A stretch of DNA of 9,294 nucleotides. It comes from JASFRI01 sp050115015. GTDB taxonomy: Bacteria > Acidobacteriota > Polarisedimenticolia > CBDVAL01. The notes below the pieces were generated by a model that saw nothing but the letters and a program-made list of their open reading frames with translations, ran no database searches and was not told the DNA's origin. How positions within the stretch are numbered: position 1 is the first letter of the stretch; every line of letters begins with the position of its first letter. Below, piece after piece: positions 1 through 6,551 of the stretch. The stretch spans positions 1 through 9,294 of the forward strand of contig JASFRI010000158.1 in NCBI GenBank assembly GCA_050115015.1. The letters run 5' to 3'. The translations under genes and the position numbers were made by a program.

Positions 1-741
1 GGCCTGGAGCTTGTCCACCACCGCCTGGAACGCCGAGACCAGCTCGCCGGGCTCCTGGATGGCATCCTCCTCGGAGGGACGCTCGGGGAGCGCGCCGGCC
101 GCCGTCCGCACCAGCATCCGGTAGGGCCGGAGCATCCAGCGGATGAAGGCGAACGTCAGCCCCAGCACGGCGATCACCCCGGCGGACTGGACCACCGCGA
201 AGGCGCGGACCTGCCGGTCCAGGGCGCTGAGCGCTCCGGGGCGGCTGACCACCTTCAGGATCCCCGCCAGGCTGCCGTCGGGCCGCAGGAGCGGCCGCAG
301 GAGGACCAGACGTGACGCCCCCGTCCAGGGGATCTCCAGGCGGGCCTGCTCCCGCCCGGAGGCGAATCCCCGGCGCTCCGACGGCTCCAGGGCCAGGACG
401 TCGCGGTCGACCTCGTCGGATGGCGGCCCCTGGCTGGACGCGGCGATGCTCCCGTCCGGCCGCAGCAGCGCGACCCCCGCCAGTGTCCGGCGGCGCTCGA
501 GGGCCGAGAGGACCCCCGGCGCCGGCTGGATCTCCCAGTCACCGTCCGGCCGGCGTGGAAGCGCCGCGGCCAGGACGCGGGCCACCTCCGAGGCGCGATC
601 GCGCTCGAAGCCGGAGAGCGCGTCCCGGGCCGAGAACAGCAGGGAGAAGTTCAGGGCGGCCTGCATGACCAGGAACAGCACCAGGAGGAACAGGAACAGC
701 CGGATCTGGTTCGCGTAGCCCGCCAGGGTCCAGCGACCCAT
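1..741 (-). CDS. Membrane sensor protein, probable histidine kinase (Cache-like sensor plus HAMP); C-terminal part beyond window
   Basis: The frame is open from an ATG at 741-739 to the window edge, giving 247 residues of the N-terminal half. Seen: a membrane segment at about residues 13-37, an extracytoplasmic region of about 140 residues, a second membrane segment at about 179-200, then a HAMP-like stretch from 201 (LRPY at 204-207, EPGELVSAFQAVVDKL at 230-245). The outer region carries two copies of LLRPDGS(I/L)A at 92-100 and 151-159, the second followed by GILKVVSR; this resembles the strand-turn pattern of Cache/PDC sensor domains. From family knowledge, this layout is usual for sensor histidine kinases and also for some chemoreceptors or diguanylate cyclases; the catalytic part is not visible. 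The start overlaps the prepilin peptidase stop by one base (TGATG), so the two are probably translationally coupled. A PilS/NtrB-like kinase is likely from context, but Pseudomonas PilS has six membrane segments, so this is not an orthodox PilS. Confidence 0.72.
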   Translation of the reverse strand, partial: MGRWTLAGYANQIRLFLFLLVLFLVMQAALNFSLLFSARDALSGFERDRASEVARVLAAALPRRPDGDWEIQPAPGVLSALERRRTLAGVALLRPDGSIAASSQGPPSDEVDRDVLALEPSERRGFASGREQARLEIPWTGASRLVLLRPLLRPDGSLAGILKVVSRPGALSALDRQVRAFAVVQSAGVIAVLGLTFAFIRWMLRPYRMLVRTAAGALPERPSEEDAIQEPGELVSAFQAVVDKLQA

Positions 742-1520
742 CAGGCCGCGATCCCGAGGAGCGGGAGGACGACCTGGCGGAGGCCGAGGAGGTCCGCGAG
801 CGCCGCCATGCCGAGGAACGTGCCGAAGGGCAGCGCCGCCCCCAGCCCCTCCCGCCGGGCGAGCGCCCAGGGGATGCCGACGCAGGCCCCGAGGATCGAC
901 CCGGCCCCGAGGGTGAACAGCACACCCTGCCAGCCGGTGAACGCGCCGACCATCGCCAGCATCTTGAGGTCGCCGCGCCCCATCCCCTCTCGCCCCCGCA
1001 GGCGGCGGTAGACCGCCCCGATCCCCCACGGGATGCCGTATCCGGCCGCCGCGCCGACGATCGCCTCCGGGGTCGTCACCAGAGGGCTGACGAAGCTGAA
1101 GGCGAGCCCCGCCGTGACCATCGGCAGCGTGATCGCGTCGGGGAGGATCCGGTGCCGGAGGTCGATGACGATCAGCGCCAGGACCGCGGAGCCGAACGCG
1201 GCCAGCAGCGCGGCCGACGGCTCGGGACCGTACACCAGCACCAGACCGCCGTAGAGGGCACCGTTGGCCGCCTCGATCCCCGGGTAGACCGGCGAGATGG
1301 GCGTCGAGCAGTGCCGGCAGCGTCCCCCGAGCCAGAGGTAGGACAGGAGCGGCACGTTGTCGTACCAGGCGACGGAGCGGCGGCAGCGGGGGCAGGAGGA
1401 GCGCGGGTGCACGACCGACATGCCCAGCGGGAGCCGGTGGATGCAGACGTTCAGGAACGACCCGACCAGAAGGCCGAGGCCGATCGCCGCGGGAAGCAGG
1501 AGCGGCTCCAGGAGGCTCAC
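741..1520 (-). CDS. pilD: Prepilin peptidase / N-methyltransferase (type 4 prepilin leader peptidase, A24 family)
   Basis: This 259-residue membrane aspartic protease is close to the family's usual length. Such enzymes cleave the short leader of type IV prepilins and type II secretion pseudopilins on the cytoplasmic face of the inner membrane, then N-methylate the new N-terminus. Seen: GSFLNVCIHRLP at 20-31; the zinc tetracysteine pair CPRC (43-46) and CRHC (68-71); PISPVYPGIEAANG (74-87); the first catalytic aspartate at D120 in LIVIDLRHRILPD; the second at D184 in GMGRGDLKML (GxGD motif); PFGTFLG near the end. With the cytoplasmic domain present, both peptidase and methylase activities are expected. 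It starts at a GTG that overlaps the TPR gene stop (GTGA). No pilin or secretin gene is in the window, so whether it serves pili, type II secretion or both cannot be told from here. Confidence 0.96.
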   Translation of the reverse strand: MSLLEPLLLPAAIGLGLLVGSFLNVCIHRLPLGMSVVHPRSSCPRCRRSVAWYDNVPLLSYLWLGGRCRHCSTPISPVYPGIEAANGALYGGLVLVYGPEPSAALLAAFGSAVLALIVIDLRHRILPDAITLPMVTAGLAFSFVSPLVTTPEAIVGAAAGYGIPWGIGAVYRRLRGREGMGRGDLKMLAMVGAFTGWQGVLFTLGAGSILGACVGIPWALARREGLGAALPFGTFLGMAALADLLGLRQVVLPLLGIAA

Positions 1521-2362
1521 GGGACGAACCCCGAGGCCCCCTCCGGCGGCTGGACGGCGCCGGCGGCGGGATCGTACCGGAAGGGGCGTCCCTCGGCGTC
1601 CAGCGGGATCTGCGGCAGCAGGTCGGCGTCCACCAGATCCTGCAGGCGGGCGGGGGGGTGCCCCCGGGCATCCCGGAACGCATCGACCGCGGCCTGGAGG
1701 TCCGCCCTCCGGACCTTCGTGGTGAGGTCCCTGACGTGCCGCGACGCGATCCGCCGCACGTAGTCCGAACCGGCCGTGTCCAGGATCTCGTTCCAGTGCT
1801 GCAGCGACGTCCGGGGGTCCCCCATGCGGTTGAACATCTCCGCGTAGAACCGCCGCACCACGGGACTCACGCCGGGCCGCTCCATCGCCACCCGGAAGTA
1901 GGCCGCGGCCCGGCGGTAGTCCCGGAGCGAGCTGTAGGCGATGAACCCCGCCTCGAAGGGCAGCAGCCAGTCCCCCGGGTTCTCGCGGATCCCCTTGTCG
2001 AGGAGCTGCAGGGCCTCGTCGTGGCGCTGGGCCTCCATCGAGAGGATCATGGCCCCCAGGAGATACGCGTCCTGGAACCGGGGATCCAGCTCCGTGATCA
2101 CCCGGTCGTAGATCTGCATGAGGTAGTCGTAGCGCACGCCCCCCTGGTAGTAGCCGTAGTACTGGATCGACCAGAGGTAGATCAGATCGGCCAGCGTGTC
2201 GTCCTGGCCCAGGCTCAGCACCCGCAGCAGCCGGCCGCTGGGCAGGTAGAGCAGATGATCGCGATCCGGCTCCCCGGTCTCGAGGCCCTCCAGGCGCTGG
2301 TTCGCGCCGTACCCCGTGACGAAGAGGACCGCGAGGAGCCCCGCCATCGAGAGCTTGCGCAC
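1517..2362 (-). CDS. Membrane-anchored TPR protein with pseudopilin-like C-terminal tail
   Basis: The protein has 281 residues from GTG 2362. Seen: a basic then hydrophobic N-terminus (RKLSMAGLLAVLFVTGYG), read as a signal anchor because there is no lipobox cysteine; an aromatic-rich stretch (LIYLWSIQYYGYYQGGVRY, 60-78); about three tetratricopeptide repeats at roughly 97-130, 131-164 and 165-198; and a tail containing LPQIPLDAEGRPFRYDP (249-265), which resembles the C-terminal P-x-D-x-x-G-x-P-[YF]-x-Y pattern of GspG-type pseudopilins. TPRs are protein-binding scaffolds, probably on the periplasmic side here. The start is uncertain. GTG 2362 has no usable ribosome site; a CTG at 2374, 4 codons upstream in frame, has a well-placed GGAGGG and would overlap the permease stop (CTGA). 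ATG 2347 would cut into the anchor. It sits between an ABC permease and the prepilin peptidase, so a role in pilus or secretion assembly is inferred. It might stand where PilG stands in Myxococcus, but I cannot claim homology. Confidence 0.85.
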   Translation of the reverse strand: MRKLSMAGLLAVLFVTGYGANQRLEGLETGEPDRDHLLYLPSGRLLRVLSLGQDDTLADLIYLWSIQYYGYYQGGVRYDYLMQIYDRVITELDPRFQDAYLLGAMILSMEAQRHDEALQLLDKGIRENPGDWLLPFEAGFIAYSSLRDYRRAAAYFRVAMERPGVSPVVRRFYAEMFNRMGDPRTSLQHWNEILDTAGSDYVRRIASRHVRDLTTKVRRADLQAAVDAFRDARGHPPARLQDLVDADLLPQIPLDAEGRPFRYDPAAGAVQPPEGASGFVP

Positions 2363-2370
2363 CGGGAGGG

Positions 2371-3132
2371 TCAGATGAAGTCCCTCCGCTCGAAGATCGC
2401 CATCGCGGCGATGAGCACCACGGCCGTGTACGCCAGACCGTAGACCGTGGCAAGGCCCACCTGGAGGCCGGAGATCTCCGCGCCGTGCACCAGCTCGCCG
2501 CGGACGTTGAACCGCTCGAGGTTCGGGAGGACGAGGTAGAGGCCCCGGAGCACCCCGCGCGCCACGGCGCCGGTGAGCAGCCCCTCGAAGAGCTTGAAGC
2601 TCCAGGTGAGATGCCCCACGACGTAGAGCGTCCCGGCGAACAGTGCGCTGAGGATGGGCGTCGAGAACGAGGAGAAGAAGACCGCGATGGCGGTGACCAG
2701 AAGCAGCTCGACATAGGTCAGGAAGATCGCGGCCCACAGGTGTCCAGGGGGAATGTCCCGGGCGAGGAGGAGCAGGAAGAAGGCCGCCGACATCACCAGC
2801 AGGTTCACGGCCAGCGTGAGGGCCAGGCCGAGGTACTTGCCGAGCAGGAACTGGCCGCGCCGGATCGGCTTGGACAGCAGGGTGTACACCGTCCGCTTGT
2901 CGATCTCCTTGAACACCAGACCGATCCCGATGAACAGCGCCGCCGCCGTCCCGAACAGGGAGATCATCGAGAGGCCGAAGTCCTGGATGATCTTCTCCTC
3001 GCTTCCCACGGTGATCAGGCTCAGCAGGATCGAGGCGAGGATGAGGGCGACGGCGAAGGCCAGGATCAGGTAGAGCACGCGATCCCGCACGGCCTCGCGG
3101 AAGGTGTTCACGGCGATGGCCAGCACCTGCAC
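2371..3132 (-). CDS. ABC-2 type transporter permease (NatB/GldF-like, possibly PilI-like)
   Basis: This 253-residue integral membrane protein has about six predicted helices, near residues 19-42, 54-75, 98-122, 133-155, 159-177 and 224-247. The loop after helix 2 reads FKEIDKRTVYTLLSKPIRRG (74-93) and is followed by the start of helix 3. This is the conserved cytoplasmic E-x-x-x-R-T-x-x-x-L-L-s-K-P-I-x-R motif of ABC-2 permeases of the NatB/NosY kind, which contacts the partner ATPase. It starts at GTG 3132, two bases after the ATPase stop, with GGGAGGGGG 8 bases upstream, so it is the obvious partner of that ATPase. It does not resemble Wzm or TagG permeases of O-antigen or teichoic acid exporters, which argues against simple polysaccharide export. 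Its position beside a prepilin peptidase is reminiscent of M. xanthus PilI. The substrate is unknown. Confidence 0.88.
   Translation of the reverse strand: MQVLAIAVNTFREAVRDRVLYLILAFAVALILASILLSLITVGSEEKIIQDFGLSMISLFGTAAALFIGIGLVFKEIDKRTVYTLLSKPIRRGQFLLGKYLGLALTLAVNLLVMSAAFFLLLLARDIPPGHLWAAIFLTYVELLLVTAIAVFFSSFSTPILSALFAGTLYVVGHLTWSFKLFEGLLTGAVARGVLRGLYLVLPNLERFNVRGELVHGAEISGLQVGLATVYGLAYTAVVLIAAMAIFERRDFI
2382..2387 (-). promoter_or_regulatory. Shine-Dalgarno-like GGAGGG suggesting a CTG start for the TPR gene
   Basis: On the minus strand, GGAGGG at 2387-2382 is followed by a 7-base spacer and CTG at 2374-2372, which is in frame with the TPR gene and overlaps the permease stop as CTGA. The nearest GTG (2362) is too far from this site, about 19 bases. 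Confidence 0.4.
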
Positions 3133-3134
3133 CG

Positions 3135-4070
3135 TCAGCGCCCCCTCCCGGCTTCCGCGGCCGCCTCTTCGGGATCGACGTCCCGGAGGAACACGTCCTC
3201 CAGCCCCTCCCGCTGCGGGATCAGCGAGATCAGCCGTGCGCCGCTCCGCGCCACGGCGTCGAGCAGCGTCCGGAGCTCCTCCTCGGACTCGACGCGGCGC
3301 AGGACCGCCCCCTGCCGGCTGGACAGCACGGTCCCCGGCAGCGCGTCGCCGCCGTCCGCCACCGTCACCTCCCAGGCCCGCACCCGGCTCCCGATGAGCT
3401 CGCTCAGCTTCCCGTGGCTCCGCAGACGCCCGCGCACCAGGATCCCCACGCGATCACAGAGCATCTCGGCATCCTGCAGGATGTGGCTGCTGAAGAAGAC
3501 CGTGCACCCCTGGCGCCGGAGATCCAGGATGATGTCCCGGACCTCGTGGCGCCCCACCGGATCCAGCCCCGACATCGGCTCGTCCAGGACGACCAGCTCC
3601 GGGTCGCCGAGCAGCGCCTGGGCGAGCCCGAGGCGCTGCAGCATCCCCTTCGAGTACTTCCGCAGCGGGCGATCGGCGGCCTCCGCGACGCCCGTTCGCT
3701 CCAGCAGCTCGTCGACCTTCCGGCGCCGGTCCCGCGGCGACATCCGGAAGAAGCGCGCGTAGAAGGCCAGCAGCTCGCGCCCCGTCAGGTAATCGTAGAA
3801 GTACGGGTTCTCCGGGAGGAACCCCAGGCGGCGCCGCACCGTCGGGCTGCGGTGGGAGCCGCCCAGGATGCGGATCTCCCCGGCGTCCACGTGGATGAGC
3901 CCCATCATCATCTTGATCGTGGTGGTCTTGCCGGCACCGTTCGGGCCGAGGAACCCGAAGATCTCCCCAGGCTCCACCCGCAGGCTGAGGTCCCGCACCA
4001 CCGGCGTGCGCCGGAACGTCCACTGGGAGCGGAACGACTTGCTCACTCCCTCAAGCTCGAGAGCGGGCAA
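3135..4070 (-). CDS. ABC transporter ATP-binding protein (NatA/CcmA-like; possibly PilH-like)
   Basis: This 311-residue cytoplasmic ATPase would power the adjacent permease. Seen: Walker A GPNGAGKTT (42-50), a Q-loop region FLPENPYFYDYLTGREL (84-100) with glutamate at 87 in place of glutamine, signature YSKGMLQRLGLAQAL (139-153), Walker B LVVLDEP (159-165), D-loop SGLD (167-170) and switch histidine H196. After the roughly 220-residue core there is a further C-terminal segment of about 90 residues ending in DVFLRDVDPEEAAAEA, the usual tail of ABC-2 ATPases. It starts at TTG 4070. The start is chosen because a perfect AGGAGG lies just upstream and the ALELEGVSKSF beginning fits the family. The start lies 20 bases inside the end of the glycosyltransferase gene. 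It was judged PilH-like only from its neighbours, since M. xanthus PilH is an ABC ATPase homologue needed for type IV pili. A general drug or lipid exporter remains possible. Confidence 0.93.
   Translation of the reverse strand: MPALELEGVSKSFRSQWTFRRTPVVRDLSLRVEPGEIFGFLGPNGAGKTTTIKMMMGLIHVDAGEIRILGGSHRSPTVRRRLGFLPENPYFYDYLTGRELLAFYARFFRMSPRDRRRKVDELLERTGVAEAADRPLRKYSKGMLQRLGLAQALLGDPELVVLDEPMSGLDPVGRHEVRDIILDLRRQGCTVFFSSHILQDAEMLCDRVGILVRGRLRSHGKLSELIGSRVRAWEVTVADGGDALPGTVLSSRQGAVLRRVESEEELRTLLDAVARSGARLISLIPQREGLEDVFLRDVDPEEAAAEAGRGR
3141..3149 (-). promoter_or_regulatory. Shine-Dalgarno for the ABC permease GTG start
   Basis: On the minus strand, GGGAGGGGG lies 8 bases before GTG 3132, inside the last codons of the ATPase gene. 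It supports this GTG over the next in-frame GTG two codons later. Confidence 0.6.
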
Positions 4071-5259
4071 GGTCCTCCTCCCCCAGGGAACCGTCCCCGG
4101 TCACCTGCGACCACAGCCGCCGGTAGAGCCGCTCCTGGGCCGCCACCATCCCCCGGATCTCGAACTCCTCGGGTGCCGGCAGCCCGGCGGCGCCGAGGCG
4201 CTCCCGGGCTGCCGGATCCGCCAGCAGCCCCGCGATCCGGTCCGCCATCCCGTCGAGATCGCCGACCTCGACGAGGTGGCCGTTCACCCCCTCCTGGATG
4301 ACGTCCGGTGCCCCGTCGACGCCGGTGGCCACCACGGGCCGGCCGGCGGCCAGCGCCTCCAGGAAGACCCGGGGGAGCCCCTCCCAGTGGGACGTATGGG
4401 CCACCACGTCGAAGCACTTGAGCAGCCCGTCGACGTCATCGCGCCAGCCCAGGAGGTGAAACCGACCTTCCAGCCCCGCGGTCCGTATGGCCGCCTCCAC
4501 CACGGGCCGCAGCTCGCCGTCGCCGACGAGGGCGAAGTGGGCCGCGGGATTCCGGGCCGCCACCCGGGCCGCGACCGCGACGAAATCCCCCGGCGCCTTC
4601 TGGGGCTTCAGGCAACCGACCATGCCGACCAGTGGCGCGCCGTCGGGCACGCCGGCGGCGCGGAGCGGCCCCCGGTGGGGCGTCGCCTCCCGGAAGCGGG
4701 CCAGGTCCACCCCGCTTCGGATGAGGGTGACCCGGGAGCCGGAGAAGAGCCCGCGGCGCACGCCCTCCTCGCGGTTGGCCTCAGAAACCACGATGAAATG
4801 GGTCGTCAGCGGCGAGACCAGGCGCTCCGCCGCGACGAAGATCCGCCGCCTGAGCCGCCCCTGGCGCGGGTGGAACCCGAAGCCATGGACGGTGTGCACG
4901 ATCACCGGCACCCGGCCGAGGTAGGCCGCCGCCCGGCCGAGGATCCCGGCCTTCGAGGAGTGGGTGTGCACGATGTCCGGACGGATCGAGCGGAACAGCG
5001 CCGCCAGCCGGAGGAGTGCCGCCGCATCCCGCGCCGGAGCGATCGGGCGCACCAGGGTGGAGAGGAAGCGGACCGGGACGTCGCTCCGGCGGGCCTCCGC
5101 GTCCAGGATGCCGCCCTCCCCGGTGACCAGCAGCGGCTCGAACCGTGTGCGGTCGAGATGCTGGACGGTGTGGAGCGTGTTCCGCTGTGCACCTCCCAGC
5201 TCCAGGCGGGTGATCACGTGGGCCACGCGCAGCTTTCGGGACGGCATGGCCAGGCTCAC
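4051..5259 (-). CDS. Glycosyltransferase family 4 (GT-B fold)
   Basis: This is a full-length GT4 enzyme of 402 residues from GTG 5259, or 398 from ATG 5247. Such enzymes transfer a sugar from a nucleotide donor to a growing lipid-linked glycan at the cytoplasmic membrane face with retention of configuration. Seen: N-terminal domain beginning RVAHVITRLELGGAQRN (11-27) with the GGAQ loop; HTHSSKAGILGR (98-109); HGFGFHPR (125-132); hinge region IRSGVDLARF (180-189); C-terminal domain with LVGDGELR (244-251) and the E-x7-E donor-binding motif EGLPRVFLE (293-301) followed by ALAAGRPVVAT. The donor and acceptor cannot be named. The GTG start overlaps the FAD gene stop (GTGA), like other joints here, but GGGGGAG lies almost against it. 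The ATG at 5247 has better spacing (11 bases), so the true start may be there. The final codons contain the ribosome site and TTG start of the ABC ATPase. Confidence 0.93.
   Translation of the reverse strand: MSLAMPSRKLRVAHVITRLELGGAQRNTLHTVQHLDRTRFEPLLVTGEGGILDAEARRSDVPVRFLSTLVRPIAPARDAAALLRLAALFRSIRPDIVHTHSSKAGILGRAAAYLGRVPVIVHTVHGFGFHPRQGRLRRRIFVAAERLVSPLTTHFIVVSEANREEGVRRGLFSGSRVTLIRSGVDLARFREATPHRGPLRAAGVPDGAPLVGMVGCLKPQKAPGDFVAVAARVAARNPAAHFALVGDGELRPVVEAAIRTAGLEGRFHLLGWRDDVDGLLKCFDVVAHTSHWEGLPRVFLEALAAGRPVVATGVDGAPDVIQEGVNGHLVEVGDLDGMADRIAGLLADPAARERLGAAGLPAPEEFEIRGMVAAQERLYRRLWSQVTGDGSLGEEDLARSRA
4074..4084 (-). promoter_or_regulatory. Strong Shine-Dalgarno for the ABC ATPase TTG start
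   Basis: On the minus strand, GGGGGAGGAGG runs from 4084 to 4074, followed by ACC and the TTG at 4070-4068. It contains a perfect AGGAGG (3-base spacer) and an upstream GGAGG register (6-base spacer). It lies within the last codons of the glycosyltransferase gene and decides the otherwise weak TTG start. Confidence 0.75.
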
Positions 5260-6551
5260 TCCCCCTGCAGCCGCCCGGCGATCTCCATTCCCTGGCGCAT
5301 GGCATCCTCCATGGAGGAGTACTCCCAGCCGCCGAACCGCCCCAGGGAGAAGATCCCGTGCTGCTCCAGGATCTCGAAGATGGCGGGAAGCGCGACCCGC
5401 CGGTCGCGGTCGTAGATCACGTACGCCGGGTTGATGACGAACATCTTGCGCGCGACGATCCGATCGTCCTCCCGGAGGATGCCCGCCCTGCGGAGCCCGG
5501 ACACGCAGGCATCATGGATCTCCCGCTCCTCGATCAGTCCACCGCGGGTGGCTGAGATCTCCAGGTAGACCGAGGAGCAACCCTCGGGGACCGACGACGG
5601 AGCGAAGTTGGCGGGAAAGCCAACCCGGTAGAAGGCGAAGTCCTTCTCCGGGAAGTACACCCAGTGGCGGTCGGAGATCCGCTCCCGTTCCACCCCCAGG
5701 TTCAGGTTGATCACCGACACCGAGCGCAGCATCTTGGAGGACGTGCGCACCGCCTCGGGGAGCCCGTCGGCGATCTCCAGGAGCCGGTCCAGGGGCATCG
5801 TGCTGATCAGGCTCTCGTACTCGATGCGGCCGCCGTCGGCAAGCTCCACGAAGCGTCGCGTCGCGTCGATCCGCACCACCTCCGTACCGGTTCGCAGTGG
5901 ACCCGCGCGCTCCGCCAGCGCCCGGGGAAGCGTCTCGATCCCGCCGTGGCGCGGATACCGGAAGGTCTTGTTGTACCCCATCGGCCTCGCCCCGAGGCCC
6001 AGGGCGCCGTTCACCACGTCCTCCAGCTTCGGCCGGGGGATCGACCAGGAGACCCACTCGCAGCTCATCTCCGACAGGTCCCGGCGCCACAGCTTCTCGT
6101 TGAACGGCTCCATGAAATGCCGCGCGATCCCGTCGCCGAAGGTCCGGCGGATCCACTGCCGGAAGCTGAGGGAGGAGAGATCGGGGTCCGCGTCGTCCTC
6201 CAGGAGGGCCTTCACGAAGCCCACCAGGCAGTCGCGGATCACCTCCGGCGGCAGGCCGTGGGTGTTCGCCTGGAACGGGTACGGTGTGAACGTGCCGTGG
6301 GAGTAGATCCACGAGCTGCGATCGATGAAGTGCCACGTCTCCTCGGGGAGGATCGAGTCCACCAGCGCACGGATGCGGTCGTCGCGCAGATGGAGAAGAT
6401 GGCCGGTCATGTCGAAGGTGAAGCCGTCGACCTCCCAGGACCGGCACAGGCCTCCGGGGCGCGGCTCCCGCTCCAGGATCAGGTGCTCCCGGCCCCCGAG
6501 GTGATACCCGGCGCTGAGACCCGCCAGACCTCCACCCAGGATCACGATCAT
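5256..6551 (-). CDS. FAD-dependent oxidoreductase (amine-oxidase / protoporphyrinogen-oxidase-like superfamily) in glycan operon
   Basis: The protein has 431 residues from ATG 6551, which overlaps the previous stop (ATGA) and has GGGGAGG 9 bases upstream. Seen: an N-terminal Rossmann dinucleotide-binding motif ILGGGLAGLSAGYHL (4-18), the FAD ribose-binding acid at E27 followed by PGGLCRS (32-38), FRYPRHGGIETLPRAL (197-212) typical of amine-oxidase-type flavoproteins, a conserved cavity segment YPFQANTHGLP (91-101), and the C-terminal flavin-contact segment SLGRFGGWEYSSMEDAMRQG (402-421). Proteins like this are often labelled protoporphyrinogen oxidase, but there is no heme gene here. It sits between a sugar-phosphate transferase and a glycosyltransferase, so oxidation or rearrangement of a nucleotide sugar or lipid-linked glycan is more plausible. 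The superfamily includes UDP-galactopyranose mutase, but I do not see the diagnostic mutase motifs. It has no membrane segment. The reaction is unknown. Confidence 0.86.
   Translation of the reverse strand: MIVILGGGLAGLSAGYHLGGREHLILEREPRPGGLCRSWEVDGFTFDMTGHLLHLRDDRIRALVDSILPEETWHFIDRSSWIYSHGTFTPYPFQANTHGLPPEVIRDCLVGFVKALLEDDADPDLSSLSFRQWIRRTFGDGIARHFMEPFNEKLWRRDLSEMSCEWVSWSIPRPKLEDVVNGALGLGARPMGYNKTFRYPRHGGIETLPRALAERAGPLRTGTEVVRIDATRRFVELADGGRIEYESLISTMPLDRLLEIADGLPEAVRTSSKMLRSVSVINLNLGVERERISDRHWVYFPEKDFAFYRVGFPANFAPSSVPEGCSSVYLEISATRGGLIEEREIHDACVSGLRRAGILREDDRIVARKMFVINPAYVIYDRDRRVALPAIFEILEQHGIFSLGRFGGWEYSSMEDAMRQGMEIAGRLQGE

Noticed and set aside
1521..2714. N-terminal extension of the prepilin peptidase frame
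   Set aside because: It is a shadow of the TPR gene. The family N-terminus and the GTGA overlap place the start at 1520.
2485..3762. Long plus-strand open frame of 425 codons
   Set aside because: It is antisense to the ABC permease and ATPase. The product is full of E, Q, R and H mirrored from hydrophobic codons, with no domain.
2371..4070. O-antigen/polysaccharide ABC exporter (Wzm/Wzt) acting with the upstream glycan genes
   Set aside because: The permease carries the NatB/NosY-type EIDKRT...LLSKP motif rather than Wzm-like features, and the ATPase lacks a Wzt-type carbohydrate-binding C-terminal domain. The neighbours downstream are pilus-related. Not fully excluded: polysaccharide operons with other ABC exporters near pilus genes are known in Geobacter.
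3868..5415. Long plus-strand open frame of 515 codons
   Set aside because: It is antisense to the well-supported GT4 gene and crosses the ABC ATPase and FAD genes. Its protein is low-complexity, rich in R, P, G and H with no recognisable domain, as expected for a shadow frame in GC-rich DNA.
5256..6551. Heme-pathway protoporphyrinogen oxidase
   Set aside because: The fold family fits, but no heme gene is nearby and the gene is embedded in and coupled to glycan genes.
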